Shown here piece after piece: positions 1 through 5,276 of a stretch of DNA of 7,390 bases. The DNA is from PWPR01 sp964497955. GTDB lineage: Bacteria > Bacillota > UBA994 > PWPR01. The position numbers were made by a program, and so were the translations under genes. The notes under the pieces were generated by a model. It saw nothing but the letters and a program-made list of their open reading frames with translations. It was not told the origin of the DNA and made no database searches. The DNA lies in contig CAZCFQ010000108.1 in NCBI GenBank assembly GCA_964497955.1, positions 1 through 7,390 on the forward strand, in the 5' to 3' direction. Each line of letters starts with the position of its first letter. Within the stretch, counting starts at the first letter, position 1.

Positions 1-65
1 CTTGAGTAAATAAATTAAAGTTATATATCGAATAATAGATGTTAAAGTTAACTCTTTTGACATGA

Positions 66-203
66 GAATGTATTTTTATTAATATAGGATATATTATAAA
101 TGAGAAATACAGTAATAAAATAATGGCAAGAATGCAAAAGAATGCTTCATGGAATGAACTAGAAAAGAGATATTGGAAAGATAGTGGTTGGATTAAAAGC
201 TAA
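66..203 (+). pseudogene. Possible short gene remnant
   Basis: A frame open from just after a TGA at 63-65 to a TAA at 201-203 contains an ATG at 123 that would give 26 residues, including ASWNELEKRYWKDSGWIKS. This charged, Trp-rich ending is not typical of random AT-rich translation and faintly resembles segments of HNH-type polymorphic toxins, but I cannot name the family. There is no good ribosome binding site directly before the ATG at 123, and the ATG at 100 in another frame gives only seven codons. It is most likely a decayed 3' end of a gene, or chance. Confidence is low. Confidence 0.15.
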
Positions 204-230
204 TCTTAAAGCAATAAAGAACTCAGAATA

Positions 231-279
231 TATTTGATTTCAATCAAATAATTGACATTTTCCATAAATAGATTAAACT
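231..279 (+). promoter_or_regulatory. Palindrome next to a promoter-like sequence
   Basis: TATTTGATT (231-239) and AATCAAATA (242-250) form a perfect inverted repeat of 9-bp arms with a 2-nt centre. That centre is too tight for an RNA hairpin but is typical of a dimeric repressor site. A perfect -35 hexamer TTGACA (252-257) begins two bases later, and 16 nt further is TAAACT (274-279), a 4/6 match to the -10 consensus. No coding sequence follows for about 370 nt, so if the promoter is active it drives an untranslated transcript or a very long leader. The elements are seen directly; their function is inferred. Confidence 0.3.
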
Positions 280-430
280 AAATCAGCATATTTCAAGTAA
301 GTATAGATAGAGCAGAATTTTGCTTGTTTGCTACTCTTTAACTAAGTTAATTAAAGTATTACCTTGTCATTACTTTTATTATTTCAAGTGTTATTTTCCC
401 ATGTATATTTTGTCCTAAAACTTATGCAAT

Positions 431-457
431 AAAAAAAAGTTCATATGGCTTTTTTTT
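431..457. terminator. Weak A/T hairpin, possible terminator
   Basis: Eight A followed by G (431-439) are complementary to C followed by eight T (449-457), around the loop TTCATATGG. It has the layout of an A-tract/T-tract terminator that could act in either direction, but only one base pair is G-C, so the stem would be weak. It could end a short transcript begun near 285, or act on the opposite strand. A chance pairing of homopolymer runs is just as plausible. Confidence 0.25.
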
Positions 458-559
458 TGTAGAGTTATTTTAAGTGCATCAAAAATCTCTCGACTTTTGT
501 ATTTACTAATGAAGCCATCTTTTTTAGATTAAATATAAAATTATTATCAAAATAGTTTT

Positions 560-618
560 TTAATAAGCAGGAATTTCATACTTATTATCGAATGGAATAA
601 GTGTGTAATGTATACACA
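560..618 (+). promoter_or_regulatory. Probable promoter and operator of the desulfhydrase gene
   Basis: TTAATA (560-565, 4/6 match to -35) is followed after 17 nt by TATTAT (583-588, 5/6 match to -10), placing the start of transcription near 595. Just downstream, TGTGTA (602-607) and TACACA (613-618) form an inverted repeat with a 5-nt centre, and the perfect 8-bp palindrome TGTATACA lies at 609-616. A palindrome right after +1 is a usual place for a repressor of the GntR/TetR kind. A second inverted repeat, TAATAAG (561-567) and CTTATTA (581-587), overlaps both promoter hexamers. The regulator is not encoded in this window. Confidence 0.4.
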
Positions 619-635
619 TAGTATGACACTATTTT

Positions 636-642
636 GAGGAGG
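636..642 (+). promoter_or_regulatory. Ribosome binding site deciding the desulfhydrase start
   Basis: GAGGAGG lies 6 nt before the ATG at 649. A longer in-frame reading from the TTG at 634 would place the start inside this Shine-Dalgarno sequence, and the five extra codons would translate the binding site itself. The ATG at 649 is therefore the supported start. Confidence 0.85.
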
Positions 643-648
643 ATAATT

Positions 649-1647
649 ATGAATTTAGGTAAATTCAAACGACGTATTTATACACATGCTTATACACCAG
701 TGCAAGAACTAAAACAATTTTCTGAAGCTATAGGTGGACCTAGAATTTTTGCAAAACGTGATGATTTATTAGGATTAGCAGGTGGAGGTAATAAAACAAG
801 AAAACTAGAATTCTTAGTAGCAGATGCACTAGATCAAGGTGCTGATACACTTATCACTTGTGGCTCAGTTCAATCTAATCACTGTCGTTTAACTCTTGCT
901 GCAGCTGTAAAAGAAGGGTTAAAATGTAGATTAGTTTTGGAAGAAAGAATTCCAGGTAGCTATGATCCAGATGCTAGTGGTAACAATTTTCTTTATAAAT
1001 TGCTAGGAGTAGAAAAAATAACAGTAGTTCCTGGCGGTGCTGATATGATGTCAGCAATGGAGGAAGTAGCCAAAGAAGTAGCATCTGAAGGACGTCAAGC
1101 ATATATAATACCTGGTGGAGGCTCTAACGCTATTGGTTCTACTGGTTATGTTCAATGTGCTCAAGAGTTACAACAACAAATGTTTGATGAAGGTTTAGAC
1201 TTTGATTATGTTGTAGTCCCAAGTGGTAGTGGTGGAACTCATGCAGGATTTTTAATAGGTGTATGGGGAAATAATATGAATATTCCTGTCTTAGGAGTAA
1301 GTGTTAGCCGTACGACTGATGTTCAAGTTGAAAAACTTTACAAGCTTATTAAAAGTTTAGCAGCGCATGTAGGCTGTTCTGTTCCTCCTAAGGATAAAGT
1401 TATAGTTTATGACGATTATGTTGGCGAAGGGTATTCTCGCCCTACAGAAGGCATGATAGAAGCTGTTCAGCTTTTAGCTCAAACTGAAGGTATTCTGTTA
1501 GACCCTGTTTATACAGGTAAACAAATGGCAGGCTTAATAGATTTAGCAAGAAAAGGATTTTTCAAACCAAGTGATAAAGTTCTATTTTTACACACTGGTG
1601 GAGCTCCTTCTTTATATCACTATACAGAGACTGTTTTGTCAGAGTAA
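649..1647 (+). CDS. dcyD: D-cysteine desulfhydrase (PLP-dependent, ACC deaminase family)
   Basis: This cytoplasmic 332-residue enzyme is predicted to convert D-cysteine to pyruvate, hydrogen sulfide and ammonia. Its length matches the D-cysteine desulfhydrase/ACC deaminase family (fold type II PLP enzymes). The PLP lysine is Lys49 in GGGNKTRKLEF, QSNH is at 75-78, and the phosphate-binding loop SGSGGTHAG is at 192-200. In ACC deaminase the catalytic Tyr is followed by Glu and the C-terminal motif reads HLGG; here they are DPVYTG (Tyr288-Thr289) and HTGG (315-318), and QSNH replaces QSNQ, which favours desulfhydrase. The ATG at 649 is chosen because GAGGAGG precedes it. The gene is monocistronic, with a promoter/operator region upstream and a terminator downstream. 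Seven of its 12 arginine codons are CGN, unlike most neighbours. Other D-amino-acid beta-elimination substrates, such as 3-chloro-D-alanine, remain possible. Confidence 0.85.
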   Translation: MNLGKFKRRIYTHAYTPVQELKQFSEAIGGPRIFAKRDDLLGLAGGGNKTRKLEFLVADALDQGADTLITCGSVQSNHCRLTLAAAVKEGLKCRLVLEERIPGSYDPDASGNNFLYKLLGVEKITVVPGGADMMSAMEEVAKEVASEGRQAYIIPGGGSNAIGSTGYVQCAQELQQQMFDEGLDFDYVVVPSGSGGTHAGFLIGVWGNNMNIPVLGVSVSRTTDVQVEKLYKLIKSLAAHVGCSVPPKDKVIVYDDYVGEGYSRPTEGMIEAVQLLAQTEGILLDPVYTGKQMAGLIDLARKGFFKPSDKVLFLHTGGAPSLYHYTETVLSE

Positions 1648-1663
1648 AGTTTTAGTTATATAT

Positions 1664-1691
1664 AAGGTCATCTTAAAAGGATGGCCTTTTT
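1664..1691 (+). terminator. Intrinsic terminator after the desulfhydrase gene
   Basis: AAGGTCATC (1664-1672) pairs with GATGGCCTT (1680-1688) as a 9-bp stem with one G-U pair and a 7-nt loop, followed by a run of T (1687-1691). It lies 16 nt after the TAA and isolates the gene from the next unit. The following 150 bases up to the lipoprotein gene hold no other gene I can support. Confidence 0.88.
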
Positions 1692-1826
1692 GTTCTTATT
1701 CAACAATACTAATTCATATTTTTAATAAAAAAATAATTAGAAGACTTTTGTTTGATTAAATGATTAAGAAATGTAGAGCAAATATTTAGTATGCAATTGA
1801 AGTAATCACTAATCTGTAGAAGTGAG

Positions 1827-1843
1827 TATAATTAAAATGGAGG
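1827..1843 (+). promoter_or_regulatory. Consensus -10 hexamer and ribosome binding site of the lipoprotein gene
   Basis: A perfect TATAAT (1827-1832) lies just 15 nt before the ATG at 1848, and GGAGG (1839-1843) lies 4 nt before it. No good -35 is found at normal spacing (the 17-nt position reads AATCAC). If this -10 is used, transcription would start at or inside the Shine-Dalgarno sequence. The ribosome site is credible. The -10 may be a chance match in AT-rich DNA, in which case the true promoter lies somewhere in 1695-1826. Confidence 0.4.
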
Positions 1844-1847
1844 TTTT

Positions 1848-3320
1848 ATGAAAAAGTTTATTTATATCTTATTTTTAATTCTTATAATATCAACTAGCTG
1901 TAGCCAAGAGAGCTCAGATTCTCAAGTGTTACTAAAGTATGAAGAAGTTATTAGCTCTGGTTTCAGTCAAACTGCGAATTATTTTATAGAAAATATAGAT
2001 AATTTTACTGAAACAGAAAAGCTAGATTTTGCAAATAAAATAATATTAAAGTTAGAAGATAAAGTGAACAATTTTGTTAGCAAAATAGGAAGTATTAACA
2101 CATTAACTTATAGAATAAGTGAAAAAGATAATACAGTATATTTATCTGAAGATAATAAAGAACAAGTTAATCAAGTAATATCTAATGATTTTTTAGATTT
2201 TGGTATAACTTATTATATATCAGACGGTAGTCACTATGAGCAAATAGGTTTAAGTTACATGTTAAAGCCTGAGCTTATACAAAGTGTAAATAAGGCATTT
2301 GAAGTTACAGACTTAGATCAAGCAAGAATTGATGAGCTAAAAATGAAAATTGCAATGCCTAATGTGTATTATCAAAAGCTAGATGAGCAATTTAACTCAT
2401 TTGAAGCAACTGATAAGTATGCAGAAGTAATTATTGATAAAGAAAGTCAATTAGATCTGTTTTTAAATGAAAATGTTTGGAAAACTACTGTGTATTTACC
2501 CGTTCAATTAAAATTTGAAAATATGTCCAACTTAGGTAATCAGGGAGAAACTGAAGTTTTAAATAATAAAACTGAATCGTTACTTGAAATCAGAGAAGAA
2601 GAAGGAATAGAGGTCTATTGGAGTTTTAGATCTGATAGTGAAGTTTATTTTGACCTAGATAATGATGGGAGTATAGAGAAGATAGTTCTTGATACAAATA
2701 ATTATGAGTTAAGAGTTAATGATGAATATATTGTTAACTTACCAGAAACTATAAATGATAGATCATTTTATATTTTAAGATATTATGATAGTTATGATAT
2801 AGAGATGTTTTTAGTAGGTGTTGAAAATGAAGATTCTTATGGGAATATAATAAAAACTAATCTCTTTGCATTTATTAAACCTATGAATGAAAAGTGGTTT
2901 GGTAGTGTAGGTAGCATTAGTGCTAAAATTTATCTACCAGAATTAGTCAACTTAAATAATGTGGTTGATTTTAATACAAAAGCTACATTAAAATATGGAA
3001 AGGGAATAGATATCCCTGTAAAGATAGATATTTTTAATGAGCGTGATATATATGGAAGAACTTTTTATACTTACTATTCAACTTACAAAATGTTTGTTGA
3101 TAATTCAAAAAAATATGATAAAGATTATATTTTAAATTTTGAGAGTATCATAAAAGAAGCTGTTATGCTATATCCCAATAAAGAAGAAATACAAGGTAAA
3201 ATGTTAAATGAAAACACCAAAGTAACTTTTGTTTCAACTGATAATAATAAATGGGCCTATATTATTGCTGATGATGGTAATAGTGGTTATGTTTTAGTTA
3301 AAGATCTATCTTTAGAATAA
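1848..3320 (+). CDS. Putative lipoprotein with C-terminal SH3-like segment
   Basis: I do not recognise this 490-residue protein as a named family. Residues 1-17 are a signal peptide (KK, a hydrophobic run, then STS) ending at Cys18 in ISTSC, a lipobox that fits the loose PROSITE pattern although position -3 is Ser. The product should be lipid-anchored on the outer face of the membrane. Residues 20-250 are acidic and mostly helical-looking. YFDLDNDGSIEKIVLD (267-282) holds a DxDxDG calcium-loop-like motif (Asp269, 271, 273) of the kind found in beta-propeller-like repeats. The last 40 or so residues (VTFVSTDNNKWAYI, then SGYVLVKDL) read like a bacterial SH3 domain, often associated with cell-wall binding. 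The ATG at 1848 follows GGAGG by 4 nt. The next gene starts 23 nt after its stop, so the two are probably cotranscribed. The role is unknown. Confidence 0.75.
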   Translation: MKKFIYILFLILIISTSCSQESSDSQVLLKYEEVISSGFSQTANYFIENIDNFTETEKLDFANKIILKLEDKVNNFVSKIGSINTLTYRISEKDNTVYLSEDNKEQVNQVISNDFLDFGITYYISDGSHYEQIGLSYMLKPELIQSVNKAFEVTDLDQARIDELKMKIAMPNVYYQKLDEQFNSFEATDKYAEVIIDKESQLDLFLNENVWKTTVYLPVQLKFENMSNLGNQGETEVLNNKTESLLEIREEEGIEVYWSFRSDSEVYFDLDNDGSIEKIVLDTNNYELRVNDEYIVNLPETINDRSFYILRYYDSYDIEMFLVGVENEDSYGNIIKTNLFAFIKPMNEKWFGSVGSISAKIYLPELVNLNNVVDFNTKATLKYGKGIDIPVKIDIFNERDIYGRTFYTYYSTYKMFVDNSKKYDKDYILNFESIIKEAVMLYPNKEEIQGKMLNENTKVTFVSTDNNKWAYIIADDGNSGYVLVKDLSLE

Positions 3321-3343
3321 AGTTATTTAGTGAGGATAAAAGA

Positions 3344-4117
3344 ATGAGAATAGCAACTTATAACATTTGGAATTCTAGTAGAGGTATGCCGCATAGGAAA
3401 AAGCAAATTATAAATGAAATTGATAATACTAAAGCAGATATTATTGGATTACAAGAAGTGACAAAAGAAATATATGAGTATCTAGAAGAAGAGTTAACAA
3501 TGTTTAGATATAGCTACTTCCATGAGTTTGCAACAGAGTACAAAGGATTAGCATTGTTTAGTAAGAATAAGCTTAAAAATAATAGATATATTGAAAATGC
3601 AATTTTATCTACTTTTAAGTTTAATGATGAGACTATCACAGTTATTAACATTCATTTACCATGGGATAGTGTTTTAAAAAGGGAGAAGTTAATAATTGAG
3701 ATCATAAAAGTATCTACTAAAGTTGAGTCAGATTATACCTTTCTTTTAGGCGACTTTAATGATTTCAATGGATTAGATAATTCTAGCATACATCATTATA
3801 TTACTGGACAGAGGACCCTTAACAGTACTGAAGCGGAGCCATATTTTTATGATCTAGCAGAAATTTATGCGGAGTTTACAGGAAAATCACCAGCTAAAAC
3901 TCTTGATTTAAGAAATAATCCCAGATGGCAAGGAAAACAATATGCAGCAACTAGTGGAAGAGTAGATAGAATTTACTATAAAGAACCATTTCCAAAACCG
4001 TTTCCATTACTCAAATCGGTCAGTATTTTTGGATTAGAAGTTAATAGTGAATCTCATTACTGCGCTAGTGATCATTATGGAGTCTTAGTAGAATTAACCT
4101 TTGAAAATGATATCTAA
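3344..4117 (+). CDS. Endonuclease/exonuclease/phosphatase family protein
   Basis: This 257-residue protein has the full motif series of the EEP (DNase I/exonuclease III/inositol phosphatase-like) metal-dependent phosphoesterase fold: TYNIWN with Asn7, LQEV with metal-ligand Glu38, NIHLPWDS with His104, GDFND with Asp137 and Asn139, GRVDRIYY around Asp208, and SDHYG with Asp243-His244. It hydrolyses a phosphodiester or phosphomonoester, but the substrate (DNA, RNA, lipid or sugar phosphate) cannot be told from these motifs. There is no signal peptide or membrane segment, so it should be cytoplasmic, unlike its lipoprotein partner. GTGAGG (3330-3335) lies 8 nt before the ATG. It follows the lipoprotein gene by 23 nt with no terminator between, and a strong hairpin ends the unit. 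Its arginine codons are all AGR. Confidence 0.87.
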   Translation: MRIATYNIWNSSRGMPHRKKQIINEIDNTKADIIGLQEVTKEIYEYLEEELTMFRYSYFHEFATEYKGLALFSKNKLKNNRYIENAILSTFKFNDETITVINIHLPWDSVLKREKLIIEIIKVSTKVESDYTFLLGDFNDFNGLDNSSIHHYITGQRTLNSTEAEPYFYDLAEIYAEFTGKSPAKTLDLRNNPRWQGKQYAATSGRVDRIYYKEPFPKPFPLLKSVSIFGLEVNSESHYCASDHYGVLVELTFENDI

Positions 4118-4130
4118 AAAAGAATATTTT

Positions 4131-4172
4131 AAAAGAGGTAGATAATTTAGAATTTAATTATTTACCTCTTTT
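4131..4172 (+). terminator. Strong intrinsic terminator after the EEP gene
   Basis: The two arms at 4131-4147 and 4156-4172 pair over 17 bp, including one G-U at 4141/4162, with an 8-nt loop. The left arm begins AAAAGAGGTA and the right arm ends TACCTCTTTT, followed by TATTATAAT. It starts 13 nt after the stop codon. Its A-rich 5' side means it could also work on the opposite strand, but no opposing gene is present. Confidence 0.92.
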
Positions 4173-4211
4173 ATTATAATGCCATTGAAAGAATTTAAAA
4201 AGCATCATAGC

Positions 4212-4251
4212 TTGCTGGATAAATTAGTTGTTAGTATAATTAATATATTAA
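4212..4251 (+). promoter_or_regulatory. Promoter of the serine dehydratase operon
   Basis: TTGCTG (4212-4217) and a perfect TATAAT (4235-4240) are separated by exactly 17 nt. The expected start of transcription is about 4247, inside a perfect 12-bp palindrome TTAATATATTAA (4240-4251). The palindrome could be an operator, but AT-only palindromes of this size occur by chance in such DNA. The leader would be about 60 nt, and I see no riboswitch in it. Confidence 0.6.
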
Positions 4252-4292
4252 AGAGTTAAATTTCTGCGCATAATTACTATATCAAACATTTG

Positions 4293-4301
4293 AAAGGTGA
4301 T
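4293..4301 (+). promoter_or_regulatory. Ribosome binding site deciding the start at 4306
   Basis: AAAGGTGAT lies 4 nt before the ATG at 4306 and matches the GGTGAT part of the canonical AAGGAGGTGATC. The in-frame GTG at 4297 and ATG at 4300 fall inside this site and cannot use it, so 4306 is preferred. Confidence 0.75.
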
Positions 4302-4305
4302 GTCA

Positions 4306-5271
4306 ATGCTATATTTAAATGAACAACATATGGAGAAAATCATATCACTAGATGAAATAATCCATGCGATTGAAGTAGCTTTCAAGATATATGAAAGTAA
4401 AGACTTTCATATGCCTGATCGGATGCATGTTGATAGACCTGAAGGAACTATTCTTTATATGCCATGTTTTGTTGAAAAATATTCATGTACAAAAATTGTC
4501 TCTACCTTCCCAGGAAATATAAAACTAGACTTAGATTCTGTACAAGGCACAATGATACTAAATGATAGTAAGACAGGGGAACCGTTAGCTATAATGGATG
4601 GAGCAGCACTAACAGCCTATCGAACAGGAGCTGTTGGAGGAGTTGGAGTTAAATATACTTCAAAAAAAGATTCTAAGAGAGTAGGTTTAGTTGGAACTGG
4701 TGTACAGGGTTTTTACCAGCTACTATATGCTTGTGAAGTTAGACCTATTGAAGAAATATATTTATATGATTTATCTAAAAGTAGGGCAGAAAAATTGAAA
4801 GATAAACTAGAAGATAAGTTAGATGATATTGTAGTTACAATAACTAACTCATCTGAAGAATTAGCACGTAAAAGTGAGATAATTATTACAGCTACTCCAT
4901 CAGAGTATCCTGTTTTACCAAATGACAAAGCTCTTCTTAATGGTAAGCACATTATAGCAATAGGTTCATATAAATATAAAATGCGAGAAATTCCAGAAGC
5001 TTTTTATAGTCTTTTAGATGAAATTTATGTGGATACAGAGTTGGCAGCTGAAGAATCGGGAGATTTGTTAGTTCCTATAGAAAAAGGATGGATAAAAAAA
5101 CATCAAATTAAAGCATTTAGTAGCCTATTAACAAAGGGTACAGAAATTAATAAAAGTAAGAGTAGTAGCCTTTATAAATCAGTAGGTATGGCACTTTTTG
5201 ATTTAATGGTAGCAAAAACTATATATGAACAAGCCCTTAAAAAGGGTATTGGTCTAAAGCTAGAAGAGTAA
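4306..5271 (+). CDS. Ornithine cyclodeaminase/mu-crystallin family NAD(P)-dependent enzyme
   Basis: This 321-residue protein has the usual length and motif order of the family that includes ornithine cyclodeaminase, archaeal alanine dehydrogenase, ketimine reductase (mu-crystallin) and SbnB. Substrate-side residues are Arg39/Arg44, Lys63 (CTKIVSTFPGN), VQGTMILND at 79-87 and Arg106 in TAYRTGAVGG. The Rossmann motif is GTGVQG (130-135), with Asp155 ending the second strand (YLYDLS), which favours NAD over NADP. True ornithine cyclodeaminase carries a catalytic Asp in a GGDCPG-like segment; here it is IAIGSYKYKMREI (217-229) with no Asp, so cyclisation of ornithine to proline is doubtful. Reductive formation of alanine from pyruvate, or reduction of a cyclic imine, fits better. 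It is first in an operon, its stop 5 nt before the serine dehydratase start, so the two are probably translationally coupled. Confidence 0.85.
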   Translation: MLYLNEQHMEKIISLDEIIHAIEVAFKIYESKDFHMPDRMHVDRPEGTILYMPCFVEKYSCTKIVSTFPGNIKLDLDSVQGTMILNDSKTGEPLAIMDGAALTAYRTGAVGGVGVKYTSKKDSKRVGLVGTGVQGFYQLLYACEVRPIEEIYLYDLSKSRAEKLKDKLEDKLDDIVVTITNSSEELARKSEIIITATPSEYPVLPNDKALLNGKHIIAIGSYKYKMREIPEAFYSLLDEIYVDTELAAEESGDLLVPIEKGWIKKHQIKAFSSLLTKGTEINKSKSSSLYKSVGMALFDLMVAKTIYEQALKKGIGLKLEE

Positions 5272-5276
5272 TTATA

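Larger units (their letters stand above)
1..648. other. Intergenic region with no convincing gene
   Basis: This long AT-rich stretch has no open reading frame I can assign. Any gene to the left would have to end in the first few bases (TAA occurs at 7-9 and 11-13), which cannot be decided here. From left to right it holds a short open stretch at about 66-203 that may be a gene scrap, a palindrome at 231-250 beside a TTGACA hexamer, an A-tract/T-tract hairpin at 431-457, and the probable promoter and operator of the desulfhydrase gene at 560-618. A 10-bp direct repeat (TATTTCAAGT) occurs at 289-298 and 380-389. I found no recognised riboswitch. Confidence 0.6.

Noticed and set aside
634..648. 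TTG start giving a five-residue extension of the desulfhydrase
   Set aside because: The codons would lie on the GAGGAGG ribosome binding site; the ATG at 649 is correctly spaced from it.
649..1647. ACC deaminase
   Set aside because: Thr follows the catalytic Tyr (not Glu) and the C-terminal motif is HTGG (not HLGG), favouring D-cysteine desulfhydrase.
1718..1734. Hairpin of A and T runs after the first terminator
   Set aside because: The stem is A-T only with a 3-nt loop; such pairings are expected by chance here, and the real terminator is at 1664-1691.
1571..1759. 62-codon frame overlapping the end of the desulfhydrase gene
   Set aside because: It overlaps a well-supported gene out of frame, runs through the terminator hairpin, and its product is low-complexity hydrophobic sequence.
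4297..4305. GTG at 4297 or ATG at 4300 as start of the cyclodeaminase-family gene
   Set aside because: Both lie within the AAAGGTGAT ribosome site; ATG 4306 fits and gives the family's usual N-terminus (MLYLNEQ).
4247..4305. Riboswitch in the leader of the serine dehydratase operon
   Set aside because: The leader is only about 60 nt, AT-rich, and shows no conserved aptamer core such as a glycine riboswitch.
4713..4952. Minus-strand frame of 79 codons
   Set aside because: It is antisense to the conserved Rossmann region of the cyclodeaminase-family gene, with Ser/Leu-rich shadow composition and no ribosome site of note.
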